This document shows positions 32,730 to 43,836 of a stretch of 64,000 nt of DNA, one piece after another (position 1 is the stretch's first letter; each line of letters starts with the position of its first letter). The translations under genes were made by a program, and so were the position numbers. The notes below the pieces were generated by a model, which had not been told where the DNA came from, searched no databases, and saw only the letters and a program-made list of their open reading frames with translations. Origin of the DNA: Uranotaenia lowii. Its lineage: Eukaryota; Arthropoda; Insecta; Diptera; Culicidae. The DNA is taken from positions 225,447,094-225,511,093 of the forward strand of contig NC_073693.1 in the NCBI RefSeq assembly GCF_029784155.1, read 5' to 3'.

Positions 32730-35566
32730 AAAACATGGCATTATGACATGAATAAATAATGCAATTACGTGCCAAACTGATATGACATGTACTACATAAT
32801 ACGTCAATTTATCATGTAACATTGTCATGAAAATTTGCCAGCTATGGTCACACAAATTCCATGAAAAAAAATTCATAACAACATGGAGGACGTCATTATG
32901 TCGTACGAAACATCTTAAGAATTCCCAAAAAACTGCTGCAAAAGTTATCAAAACAACTTTAAAATTTGTATTTCACATATAGAATATGTTGTCCAGGCTA
33001 CAAATATTCTAAATGGACAGAAGTTGCGACTAGTTTATGTCAGTTTTTGTTTTTTTTTTCGTTATAAAACTCTTTGTTTACATTTTGTTTCATACGACAT
33101 AATGAAAGCTCATGCGAGATATGATCATCCATATCACAATCTTTATTTGTCTTGAATATCGGATTTAAAAAAAAATATCTGCATGCCTAATTGATCTAAA
33201 GAAAACAACAACTTTTTCTAAAATAAATGGAAACAGACCTTCAGCTGCATTTCTCGAAAACAACTTTTATGCATTCCTATTCCTTTGGCTTCGAGGGCCT
33301 CATCTGATAGTGAACGGCTGTCATGGAACCAAAATTACAAAATGACTTTTCTAAATATTTTAAATATTCAAGGATTTTTTTTGCAGATCAAAAAATTGGA
33401 AAGAGCAACAAAAAGCCGGAGATCACAAATCGATAAAGGTCTTTCGGTATGCCAAGAAAAAAAAAACAAACAAATGCAAACTTTTTGCAAACACAAACCA
33501 TTAAAGTCGTATGAAGAAAATCGATTTTCGGTAAACAAGAAAATAAAACAATCTCAGCACTTCTCTAACAGAACTTTCACCAGTTACCCAAAACGCCCAA
33601 GTTCTGATGATAAATCAAACGATAGTCGGAGCGCCAAAATTTATGCAAACCATCTTTTTCCTGAGATCCGGCACCGGGCCGACTAATGGAAAATGGATTG
33701 ATTCTCCGGGGGAAATGTAAATCACTTCTATTAGCCCGACCCCGAGTGAGATTGTTGACCTCTTCCCAGTAGTCATTCATTGCTTGATTGCTGCTGCTTT
33801 TGCTTTTGCTCGGTGAGTACGTTCCGGCTGTTCATTCGGGCGATGAAAACAATTTAATCAAAGCCTGTTGCAACACTAGGGACTCCGTGTGTGTGCGATA
33901 ATCGGAAGCCCCATTCAGCTCCATTCCGTCCCATTTGAGGGAGGTAGGAATCCATTTTTTAGAACACAACCTATACTTCACCACACCGAAGAATATCTTT
34001 CGGTTTGGAACGAGAGCTCATCGAATAATCTTCTACTACTGGCCGGGTTTCGCTTCCTAACCCAAATCGATTTATCATCGACCCTGATTTCAGCTCATTG
34101 CCGAGAATTGTCTTTCGAATGGTCCTTATTTTTTTTCGCAATTTGACCAGTAGTGGAGCAAAGTCGAATATCTAGTAGAAGGAACTAGGAGATAAGGAAA
34201 AATAAAACTGGAACTTGGCAGAACAGTGCCATCCTTGGTTCGATCGTGATTTATCAATTTCCTCTGACCTGCCCTGTAGCGTAGCAGCCAGCAAAATTCG
34301 ACCTGGGTGCCGAAAGCTCGGAAGCACAGGAAGTTCTTCATCATCGAGCGAGCACCTCGGAACCGATTTCGAATTTGTCCTCCGTTAGCTTACCCCAGGA
34401 ACGTCGACCCACCCACATGAACACACTTGAACACAAACATCCACAAACCCACTTGACTGGACCTTATCAAAAAATGGTCATCGAACGAAACCGACAGAGA
34501 AAACTGAGAAAAGGTCACAAAATAAACGGTCATATAAACAATTTTCTCCCAGTAATTGCGATGACTATCAGCTGCTTTCGATCGATTGTTCGATTGTGGC
34601 AGGGGTGTATTATATTTTTTGATAATTAATATTTCTATTCAAGATATCAAATAGAAAAATACTACCTGATCGTCCATTCTCGTTCTCACATCAGAGCCAT
34701 TTGAGTTCAACTAAAAACTCAAATAAAAGTTTTTAGTTAAGAAATCCTCGCTAACACACCTGACTCAACAAACTCTAATGCCGGCGGTAGTTTCTGGATA
34801 ACAAAAAAAAAAACGAAATCCCACTGGTAGAATTGGCAAAACGATTGGAAACCGATTACCACAGCACCGAACTGGAGACCCAGAAGAATAGTGTTTTCAT
34901 TCCTCACTTCCTCCCTAGATGCCCAGGACATAGCACCAGCCACAAAAGAAAACCCAAAGAAACGTGAAGCATTAGGTGGATTCAAACTCTGACGTTTGAA
35001 CATGAACGGATTAAGGCGTAAGTCGCCACTCAATGGGAGAGTAATCATTCGCGTTAAATAATTTGTTAATTGTGAAACCGACAATGTTGGTTTAAAATTT
35101 TATTTTAACAAGGGAAATTTCAATTTTATCTTTGATAGATCTTCTGAAGTGATCTTATTGAACCAGACTAGTTAATCTTTCGCTAGAGTGGGAATCTTTT
35201 AAAACTGCACGTGTACGCTTGCAATTTGATTGAAAGTAGTTTTAAAACAAAACTCTTATAAAAAGTTTTTAAAGCTTCATTAGTTTTATCAATACTGATC
35301 ACCTTTTGCCTTATCACTACCTATTTTGAAATCAAACGTCAACATAACTCAACAGCGATCTTTTTAAAACGAGAGCTGTAACTTGAATTTTAAATCGCAA
35401 TATAAAGCAGGAACACAAAATAAACTGCTCGTGTCAATTAAAGATCCCTTTTCTTGATTAGTGTATGAGAGATACAACAATTTTCTTTAAGGAAACGCCA
35501 TATTTCTTCCCTTATTCGCACTGTAAAGCGGGAAGGGCATGAAATTTATAATCATAAAGTATTTTC
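32730..35566. other. Flank of the minisatellite and unassigned DNA with a GC-richer zone
   Basis: 32730-32840 is rich in ATGACATG words, also found left of the minisatellite at 31450-31530. A GC-richer zone at about 33640-34450 has no convincing frame and a polypyrimidine-like GCTGCTTTTGCTTTTGCTC stretch at 33791; it could be regulatory. A minus-strand frame at 35084-34737 (GLQFGAVVIGFQSFCQFY) is unusual in composition but not recognised. Confidence 0.35.
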
Positions 35567-36991
35567 CACCTTTTTTTTCCTTGTTGGGTTCCTACCACTG
35601 CGACCAGATGTTAGATCTTTTGTGGTTTGTCCCCTGTTTAATGTGGCTATTTAAAATCGATCACTCTGATTGATTTCAACAGTGTCACTTTCTTGTTGTT
35701 AAGCATTTCCCAATCTGGAAGAACTACACGAACGCAGTTGACAATCTTTTTGGAACTTATAGAATATATTTCGGAAGGATCCAATATACCTTTTTCGAGT
35801 AGTTTTGTTCTTTTTGATATAAGACAAGGGCAGTCACACAGAAGATGCCTTAATGATTCCTTCTCAGCCCTGCAAAATCGGCATACGTCAGAATGACTCT
35901 TGCGTATTAGTTTTAAATGATAAAGACATTCACAGTGTCCTGTTATTAGTCCTGTAAATGTTTTAAGGTCTTTTTTAGATAATGCTACAATATTTTTCGA
36001 TTTGTAAACATTTGGAACAATCAAACGCTTTGATTGTCTTGCTCCTAATATGTTCTTCCAGTTTGTTTCAATCATTCGTTTTTCAATATTTTTGAATTCT
36101 AGTTTTAGAAAGCAGCGAGAGACGCCGCAAAAGGGTCCAGGACCTAAACGCGGCGTTGAGGAGCTCTATCTAGATAGCATGTCAGCTTTTTCATTACCCT
36201 CAACTCCACAGTGCCCTGGTATCCAATATTAAGTAACTGAATTATTTTGAGCAAGTTTTTCAAGTGCCTCAATACATTCCCAAACTAATTTTGATGAATA
36301 TTTCACTTTGAAGATTTAAGTGCTGCTTGACTATCTGAAAAAATTACTATAATTGCATATCTGTAGTTTCTTTCCAAACATAGGTTTGAACATATGAGAA
36401 TGGCTAAAATTTCGGCTTGAAAAACTGTCACCCACTTTCCCATTGGTATAGAAATGTTTGCACTTGGACCTGTTATTCCTGCGCCAGCTGCATTATCCAT
36501 TTCCATCATCCACTGAATGAATGATTGAAGATTGGTTTAACTAATGTCCAATCCTTATTACGGCAAAGGATTGGATTTATTTTGTTTTTGTCGATAATTT
36601 TTGAGTGTCCTCTGTTGGCTCCCTAAATTAGTAGTTTGTTGTTTTCTAGCCTTAGAACTTGTTTTTTTTTGCTTCATTGTACGCATTGATGAATTGATAG
36701 GAGCCACAGCATCGCGTCCATGGATTTTGTTGGTGTACTATGCATAGCACCTGTTATGCATAAGAGTATAGTTCTGTGAAGTTTGTCAAAAAGTTATTGT
36801 GCAGTCTTTTCTTCTGTTTTAGGCCACCAAACCAGAGCTGCATAGGTAATTCATGATTTCACAATAGGCGAGTATATCCAATGTATCATCCTCGGTTTGA
36901 ATCCCCACTTTTTACCAAAAGTTTGTTTGCTGATCCATAAGGCTTTAGTAGCTTTTTCTATTGTATGTTTTATGTGAGCATTCCAATTAAG

Positions 36992-37882
36992 CGAATGCTC
37001 TGGGCACTGGGTTCGCTATACAGGGGAATTCTCTTTCTAAGTTTCTCATGTATAGTTAGCTAGTGTAGAGCAAATTCGGGACAATTCATGGGAGCTTTTC
37101 ATCAACATGCGATCTAGCCTAAAACCTATCAAGCTTTCTCCTATTGGCGCACTAATGCCTGTCTATCCACCTTTCTTTCAAATTTCTATACAATAAAATT
37201 CTCTCTAGTTTTTCATTCTGCCGAACATGCTATTTAAATTACAGACCCCGTTCGTTTTTGGCAACATTCGATTTTGGCAACATTCGATTTTGGCAACATC
37301 CGATTTTGGCACATGTGCCAAAATCGAACGGTTTTTAGAAACAACATTAAAATTAAGTTTTCGTTATAACAGGATCAATTTAAATGAGAAAAATACCACT
37401 AATACGTTTTTGTGTTCTGAAATGATGATAAAATGCAATAATAAAAACAAAAGTTTTTTAAAAAATTTATTAAGTACTAAAAAATGGCAAAAACTTGAAA
37501 AATTCAAAAAGTTAAAAAACAAATTCAAACAAAAGACTGAAAATGACTAAAAACAACTAAAAAATGATGAAGAACGAAAAAAACAGCAAATATGACAAAT
37601 GAAAACAAACGTAATAAACAAAACAAGATAAGTGCGAAATGCATCAAAAACATGATAAAAAAAATCAAAAATCACTAGAAATGGTCGGAAATTGACTAAA
37701 AATAAAGTTTTTGATAATAATATTAGTGATTTTGTAAAAATAACTGATAAAAAAGTGGAGAAAAAAAACCGTTCGATTTTGGCAACATTCGATTTTGGCA
37801 ACACAAAATGTACGAGCGTGTTGCCAAAATCGAACGGGGTCTGTATAATCATAAAAATTACGGCGATTAAAATCATATAACA
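36992..37882. mobile_element. Retroposon-like insert with 15-bp target duplication
   Basis: AGCATTCCAATTAAG occurs at 36977-36991 and again at 37883-37897, immediately around an 891-bp insert that splits the RT codons for LNWNA. Such a 15-bp duplication is typical of target-primed retroposition. Without the nested MITE the insert is ~290 bp and non-coding, and it begins CGAATGCTCTGGGCACTGGG. It could be a SINE or a 5'-truncated LINE end; I do not recognise the family. Confidence 0.75.
37242..37843. mobile_element. pogo-like MITE with TA duplication
   Basis: The element starts CAGACCCCGTTCG and ends CGAACGGGGTCTG, with TA at 37240-37241 and 37844-37845. The ends continue inward with TTTTGGCAACATTCG subrepeats, three on the left and two on the right. 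The 602-bp interior is AT-rich and codes for nothing. CAG-starting inverted ends plus TA are typical of pogo/Tigger-type elements. It is nested inside the 36992-37882 insert. Confidence 0.85.
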
Positions 37883-38613
37883 AGCATTCCAATTAAGTTT
37901 TTTATCAAGCACAATACCTTAAAAATTTAGTTTCTGAACGGAAATTTAGAGATTGTTCGTTCAGTCTTAAAGTCGCCAAATCTAGCTTGGTTTTCCTTGT
38001 AACAGGAATGATTTTTGTTTTAGAAGGGTTAATTGTAAGTGCTTCTCGATCACACTATTTGGTCACGTATTGCAGTGCTTTTTGCATTCTATTGATTAAA
38101 ACTTCGGGAAATTTTCCTCGAACAAGAATAACTATATCATCCGCAAAGCCAACTTCTTCCTAAACTATGTTTTCTAAACCCGATATTAAGTCGTCTACTA
38201 TCAAAGACCATAAAAGCGGTGACAGTACCCCGCCTTGAGAACATCCTTTGGTTGCTTTAATTGATACTGAATGGCAACCCAAGCAATATTTTGATTTAAT
38301 AAACTCATCGAGCAGTTTTTCTGTTATTTTCAAAAATGTCGATGAAAGGCTTATCGGTCTAAAAGATTTGGGTGATGTTTTGTCTTTTTTTATTGGTTTT
38401 GGGTATAAACATAATTTTCACTTCTTGCCACAATTTTGGTATATATCCAAGAGTTAGACTTGCTGTTAAAATCTTTATCAGCCTTGGAATAGCATAGTCA
38501 ACCCCCTTTTGAATCAAAACCAGGAGATTTGTATGGTTCTAGTGTTGAAATGGCCCATTCGAGGCGCCCTTTAGTAATTATTTCGCCTATTGTTGATATT
38601 TGTCTGTCTACGG

Positions 38614-38859
38614 CAGCGGTCGGGGAACCGGGGTAAATTACCCCAAATGGGGTAAAAGTGAAATTCTTGGGGGTTAACAGTGAATATTTTGTGAGTGAAA
38701 AGTGTATATTTTCATTTTGCAATTTTATGAATTTGTTGGTGCATAATATGAAGATTCTGAAAAAAATTCGATTTCGTTTTTTGGCTCTTCGTCATGGGTT
38801 AATATCAGCTTACATAAAAATGTTTTGGGGTAATGATTCAAAAAGTTCCCCGACCCCTG
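38614..38859. mobile_element. hAT-like MITE (246 bp)
   Basis: The ends are CAGCGGTCGGGGAA and TTCCCCGACCCCTG, flanked by GTCTACGG at 38606-38613 and 38860-38867. The 8-bp duplication and CAG-type ends fit hAT. An inner GGGGTAA motif is also inverted. It splits the retrotransposon protein at ESVDR|QISTIG. Confidence 0.88.
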
Positions 38860-38869
38860 GTCTACGGTC

Positions 38870-39403
38870 TACGGACTCGAATTCGTTTACTGTCGGTTCA
38901 GGACCATTTGGCTCTGATACAGCAGATTCTATCGATTGAGGAAAGTGAGTTTGCATCAAAACATTCAGAGTTTCTTCTACGGATTTGGTATAAGTGCCGT
39001 CAGCAAATTTAACAGTACCCAAACCATTACAGTGATCTTTAGAAAGAACTTTTTGTAGCCTGGCTACTTTGCAAATATTCTCGATATTTTCACAAGTGTA
39101 CTTCCAGTGCGTGCGTTTAGATCCACGAACTTCCCTGCATCCTATTATAAACAATTTATTGTATAAATTGCAGTACGCCAACAGGGATTCTACTATTACT
39201 GGAGGTGCATCATCGACATCGCCCGGAAAGTAAGCAGAGGCCACTACTATCTCGGTTTTCCTCTTAGGTGTTGGCGTCTCTAGAAGGATGGCCACGATGT
39301 CTCGTTTGACAAATTCTGTGATGGGCAAAAAATTAAGATTTTTGTTCACTAGAACAGCCGCTCTTGGGTTGCTCTCTCGTGAATCATTTAACAACTCACT
39401 CAT
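38870..39403 (-). pseudogene. Retrotransposon endonuclease fragment with internal deletion
   Basis: The frame reads PRAAVLVNKNLNFLPITEF then IVVASAYFPGDVDDAPP and LFIIGC, the middle of an apurinic-like endonuclease. It then jumps directly to HWKYTCENIENI, KVLSKDHCNGLGTV and ETLNVLMQTHFP, the linker before the RT. The catalytic C-terminal half of the nuclease (the GDFNA-type and SDH motifs) is missing, so the fragment cannot be active. No ORF1 is found upstream; the flank is another element at 39477. Confidence 0.8.
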
Positions 39404-39476
39404 CGTGTCGTTAGACGAAATACTATGTAAATAAATTAAAATAACTTACTCATTATTGGTTACCCTAATTGCAGTG

Positions 39477-40381
39477 CACAGCAAGAAAAAATCGTGTAAA
39501 TTTAGATCGAAAACGATGCACGAAAACGGAACATCGATTTTGATATAAAATTCTACCACAGTGTATTTTTCTCAACAATGTAATTTTTGAGGCGTGTAAA
39601 TTTAGATCGAAAACAATTCACGAAAACTGATGACATAAACCGTCGTGTAAAAATACACAATGATGTAAATTTCAAAACATATTACCGTTAATATTACAAA
39701 TCTTTTTTAAATAAATTTTTGGGTGTTGTTTATGAATAAATACGCCACATGTGTAATTTTATTTAACATATATTGCCAATACACTGCAAACTCAAAAAAC
39801 ACCCACCATCACTGCATGGCAGCTGGAATTGTGGTTGTGTCCAATTATCCCCAGCAGGGCGATGTTTTGCCGATCAGCGTCAGGCAGCATTCTTGAATCC
39901 TTCTGGAATCCTTCCTAAACATTAAAAACATTCGGCTTTCGATCCATTTACTGCAATTCCTGCAATCGAAAGAGAATTTGAAGTTCCATTTTTTTCATTT
40001 CGTCTATAACTATAACCTACCATTTTTCAATTCAATTTTGAAAGAATTTGGTTCGGTTTTAATACAAAATTAACTGCGGAAGCGATTTTTTTTCTTTTCG
40101 CACAATAAACCACCATCTCGGATGAAAACAGAACAAGTTATGCCGCGAAAAAGGAATACAATGGATCTGTCGTGTTTTACATTGTTTTTGATGTAATTTT
40201 ATATTGAGATATATTTTTTTAGATCAGGGCGTGTAAACATACATCATACAAAATTAAGTTTATACCAACGATTCAAAAATAGATAAAAAAAGAGTGTAAA
40301 ATTGCATCAGTTTTGAATTATACTGGTCAAAAAGTAGATCACTCGTATTTTAGATGGCGTATACTTTTTTTGTTTGCTGTG
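39477..40381. mobile_element. MITE-like element with CACAGCAA ends
   Basis: CACAGCAAGAAAAAA at 39477 is matched by TTTTTTGTTTGCTGTG ending at 40381. Inside, GTGTAAATTTAGATCGAAAA occurs at 39494 and 39594 (100-bp tandem). There is no coding frame. I could not find a convincing target duplication, so boundaries are provisional. Confidence 0.5.
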
Positions 40382-40384
40382 TAG

Positions 40385-40490
40385 GTTTTAATTAGGAGGT
40401 TTTAAGAGATGCTCCTCAAGCGTTAAGGAATTTGATATTTGAGCTGTTATTCTTTACCAAACTACTAACTTTCTTCATTAACATTCATAT
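40385..40490 (+). repeat. Short copy of the palindrome outer-arm repeat
   Basis: GGTTTTAAGAGATGCTCCTC followed by AAGGAATTTGATATTTGAGC matches 12680-12740, and CTTCATTAACATTCAT matches the right arm near 15310. It continues the same family and is followed directly by a SINE tail. Confidence 0.7.
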
Positions 40491-40681
40491 TTTTTTTTGT
40501 TTCGATTAAAGTCGTTTTACCATCTTTATGGCATTCGCGACTTTATCAACGTTGCAGTTGGCGGATCGTTATTGAAAAACTTATCCGGTACAACTGTGTT
40601 CGATGGTTACTCTTAGGCTCGAACTCGTAAACATCGGCTCAGGAGACAACAGACTTTCCAACTGTGTTATATCACAAGCCC
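40491..40681 (-). mobile_element. tRNA-derived SINE, minus strand
   Basis: Reverse complement of the SINE at 59239-59428. The head reads GGGCTTGTGATATAACACAG, with diverged A box, and the B box is ACGAGTTCGAGCC. The body ends AATCGAAAC plus an A-tail (T run at 40491-40499 on the plus strand). It is less tRNA-like than the 59-kb copy. Confidence 0.8.
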
Positions 40682-40897
40682 TATACTTTGAAATGGCTTC
40701 CTAGTATTGTACGGCCTTTTGAACTAAAATAATTGCATATACTTTTTTCGTTTTTATGATTTCAAGAGAAAACATCAAGATGATTAAAATTATTCACTCA
40801 ACCTGTGCCATTATTTTGAGTCACTTTTTATTCTGAGACATTGCCGTCCTATTAACACACAATCACACTTGACAATGTGTATCACATAATAATACTT

Positions 40898-41189
40898 TCA
40901 ACATAACGCGTCAAGTGGGGGGAATTGCTGCTGTTCCAGCTCATCCACCCACATCCTAGCCCACTTTCCCAGATCGGCAGTCAACCAGACAGCTCCGATA
41001 ATGATGTCAGGATCCGTTTCATCTATCTTGTACACAATAAGCTCCCCCTCCCCCGTAATGTCAGCGTGCATTGGCCAAATTCGCCGGGGGTTTTCCCCAT
41101 TTTGCAACTGAACTGGTAGCTTGCCGTTAGAAGTACTTTTCGCGCTCTCAGCCGTGTAATTTTCAATCAAAGTCCGTTGCCATATTGAA
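40898..41189 (-). CDS. Possible terminal exon of an unrecognised gene
   Basis: On the minus strand, the acceptor-like ATCCCCTTGCAG ends at 41190. The frame that follows in one phase is open for 96 codons to a TGA: SIWQRTLIENYTAE, then KLPVQLQNGENPRRIWPMHA, DITGEGELIVYKIDETDPDI, and VWLTADLGKWARMWVDELEQ. It is GC-richer than its surroundings and has the composition of a soluble protein domain. The other phase of the same segment has ATG then a stop after five codons, so the splice reading is preferred. No upstream exon is seen nearby; an AGAAGC-rich tract lies at 41232-41258. The family is unknown to me. Confidence 0.4.
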
Positions 41190-41528
41190 CTGCAAGGGGA
41201 TCGATGATCGAAGGATATTTCCCGGACCCGAGAAGCAGAAGCAGAAGCAGAAGCAGCAGCACGCCGCTACGTCAAACGTCAACGTTCCGTGATATTTTTC
41301 ATATTATCTTGTATTTTGCTGCTCCCCAGCACTCTGGCATGCAGCAGCAGCAGCAATTTTAACGACCTCAGGCACTTTCTATTAAAGCGTGACAAAAGCG
41401 ATGGATCATCTGTCATTCAGTGTTGTACAATGAGGTATGCAATAATTCTCCATCAACACTCTTAAAATTATTGTGTTCTTTAAAATATTTTCTGTTATTT
41501 CAAAGCTGTACAAAAAGATACCATGCAT

Positions 41529-42342
41529 TAGACTGAGTCGATTTAGGGTCATTTTGGAATTTCTCAAACCCTGGGGTCTAAAAAGCTTTGTCTTTGTCCA
41601 AAACTCATCCATGATTTTTTGCAAAATTTTTAAGTAACGTTTACATGAGTAAATTTGAACTTTTAGGTTTGTATGGGAAAATTGAATATTTTGTACTGAA
41701 AAATCAACATCATTTTTGTTTCGTCTGTGAAACCGAACCAGCTTATGGTTTTTGTGCTAATTTATAAAATTCCTGAAGGAAATTTTCCGCTGAACAACTT
41801 TGTCGAAGACCGTAACTTCGTATCTTATTAGGCAAAAAAGTTATTAGCTGTTTAACAGGGGTATGTCTTTTCGCAATGATTAACAATAAATTCAATTGAC
41901 ATCATTGCTTGAGCAACGCGAAGTGTTGCATGGAAAGCAGTCACGCAATAACTCGCTAGGCACTCTGCAGGGAAGTCAATTGAATTTATTGTTTATCAGT
42001 GCGAGAAAACATACCCCTATTAAACAGCTGATAACTTTTTTTCCTAATAAGATACGAAGTTACGGTCTTCGACAAAGTTGCTCAGCAGAAAATTTCCTAA
42101 TTTTATAAATTGGCACAAAAACCATAAGCTGGTTCGGTTCCACAGACGAAACAAAAATGATGTTGATTTTTCAGTACAAAATATTCAATTTTCCCATACA
42201 AACCTAAAAGTTCAAATTTACTCATGTAAACGTTACTTAAAAATTTTGCAAAAAATCATGGATAAGTTTTGGACCAAGACAAAGCTTTTTAGACCCCAGG
42301 GTTTGATAAATTCCAAAATGACCCCAAATCGACTCAGTCTAG
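41529..42342. mobile_element. Second foldback element, TAGACTGAGTCGATTT ends
   Basis: Arms 41529-41900 and 41975-42342 are reverse complements with high identity and a ~74-bp spacer. The ends are TAGACTGAGTCGATTT and AAATCGACTCAGTCTA. CCATGCA(T) directly flanks both sides (41521-41528 and 42343-42350), a 7-8-bp duplication. No transposase is encoded. A solo, more diverged arm is at 47488-47668. Frames within the arms are repeat artefacts. Confidence 0.82.
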
Positions 42343-42359
42343 CCATGCATGTCTAATTT

Positions 42360-42800
42360 CATCATTTATTAACAGTTTTTATTCAGTCTCGTTGTACCTA
42401 CATGCAAACATTTTCAAATTGAACTTATCTAAAGATTTTCAAGTGGATTAAATTTTTCAATGTCATGAAACAGCTCGTTGTTGAATGTTTTCTGGTCTAA
42501 TTAACGTGAAAAATCGCTGGAAATCTTTTCAAGCTATATTGACTTCAAATTGATCTGATATAAAAGTTTATTAGAAGCGGGCTATTTTAAAGTGATAGAT
42601 GTCTTAAAAGGATCAAACCTTCAGATTATCTTCGAGCTAGAAGATGTTCTAAAATTTGATGAAAACTATAATTATGTTGCATTGCATATTGATTTCTTTT
42701 GGGAAAAAGTAATCAAAAAACTGGAAGGGTTCATCTTGTATGAACTTGGTCGTTGACTAATTTTGATAAATAAAACAATAGCTTAAAAAAGAGTTTGAAC
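42360..42800. other. Unassigned AT-rich DNA
   Basis: No gene, RNA or repeat signal seen between the foldback element and the GC-rich region. Confidence 0.4.
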
Positions 42801-42805
42801 AGGTT

Positions 42806-43433
42806 TTGGGTCCAGATACTTCTGGAAAATTGGACAATGATTTAGTGAGAGGGGTACTCTCAAGCTTATCAGAATTGCGTTTAGCAAATGCTCCAGAAGC
42901 CAGCGCGAAAGGACCAGCCCGAGACTACCGCAGAGCGCCAGTCAGCGAAGGCTCCCAGGCCAGCCAGGAATTAACGCCAGAGGCAGAGTCTGGGGAGGCA
43001 CGTGGATCGATAGGGTTACTCTGAATTACGTCACGAGCCATGCTGCGGATAGCAAGCGTGAGCTCACGTGCGACGTCCGTGAAAGCCGAGAAGGCTATTT
43101 ACCACCAACGTAGAGTATCGGTAGCGCAGAGACCACGAGATACTCCAAGCCAGCTAAAAAGGTGGCGCTGGTGTTTGAGACCGGACAGTCGGGTTTCGAG
43201 AGGGCTATTCTAGATGCCATCACGAGTCATGCTGTGGTTACCAGCGTGAGTTCGTTTCCAAAGGCCGAGAGGAGGACTCTCGGGATCTGTAACCAGGGTT
43301 GGTCAGGCTCCAGATGGAGAATTATCCAGTATCGGAAGTTGGAAAAAGCTGCCTTGTTGAGAGAGTTACGCTCGTATTGTGGAGCTATATACGCTGAGAT
43401 TAGTACGTGTGAGCTCATCTAAACCAGAAGTAT
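42806..43433 (+). other. GC-rich decayed region, probably retroelement-derived
   Basis: Composition changes abruptly to GC-rich. The phrase TCACGAG(C/T)CATGCTG(C/T)GG with a following GCGTGAG(C/T)TC occurs near 43032 and 43222, about 190 bp apart, an internal imperfect duplication. Frames of 72 and 86 codons are open but look like nothing known. Its colinearity with a Ty1/copia end at 44.8-45.2 kb suggests the body or LTR of that element; this is inference. Confidence 0.35.
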
Positions 43434-43441
43434 GCTCTGGG

Positions 43442-43828
43442 TAAGGTTGTCGAAAAAAAAATCTGTGTTTTTGAGAAAAAGTTCTGCCTTTCTGTGATTT
43501 TACCCAAAAATTCTGTGATGGCTTTCTGTGATACCTTTCCCTTCTATTTCATTGAAAATGCATGATAAATTGGGTCTTTTCAACATTTTAGATGGGAAAA
43601 ATCAATTAACATTACCAATCTTATCAGAGTTTCCTAATTCAAAGTAAAAAATCTTTATTTTATATTAACCAAAAATATTCGAATTTTTAAAATTCATTAA
43701 AAATTGCATAATTCTGTGAAATTTGTGATTATCTCAAAATTTTATGTTCTGTGACAAAGATTCTGTGAAGAAAATTTGCTACAAAATTCTGTGAAATTAC
43801 AGATTTTTCTGTGATTTCGGCAACCTTG
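43442..43828. mobile_element. hAT-like MITE with TTCTGTGAT repeats
   Basis: The ends are TAAGGTTGTCGAAA and TTTCGGCAACCTTG, flanked by GCTCTGGG at 43434-43441 and 43829-43836. Near both ends the word TTCTGTGA(T/A) recurs several times. AT-rich and non-coding, 387 bp, sitting in GC-rich DNA. Confidence 0.88.
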
Positions 43829-43836
43829 GCTCTGGG

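Larger units (their letters stand above)
35647..38605 (-). pseudogene. RT-RNase H part of the R1/LOA-type element
   Basis: Visible in order on the minus strand: RLEWAISTLEPYKSPGFDSK (RT start, ~38560), QGGVLSPLLWSLIVDDL (~38230), GFADDIVILVRG (catalytic box, ~38130), LDKKLNWNA (~37905), a ~0.9-kb insertion, then KATKALWISKQTFGKKWGFK (~36930) and ITYAALVWWPKTEEKTAQ (~36840). RNase H follows with FQAEILAILICSNLCLERN and FSDSQAALKS (36509-36303). The C-terminal HCECLYHLKLIRKSHSDVC...CRFC...HLLCDCP pattern (36075-35647) is a zinc-binding motif typical of these elements. Several stops and frameshifts separate the segments. Confidence 0.85.
35567..39403 (-). mobile_element. R1/LOA-type non-LTR retrotransposon, degenerate and heavily interrupted
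   Basis: The minus-strand order is endonuclease (39403-38870), reverse transcriptase (38605-36620), RNase H (36509-36303) and a Cys-His C-terminal segment (36075-35647), then an A-rich 3' end near 35570. An RNase H domain after the RT points to the R1/LOA/I groups rather than RTE. Three later insertions sit within it: 38614-38859, 36992-37882 and, nested in the latter, 37242-37843. Confidence 0.85.
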
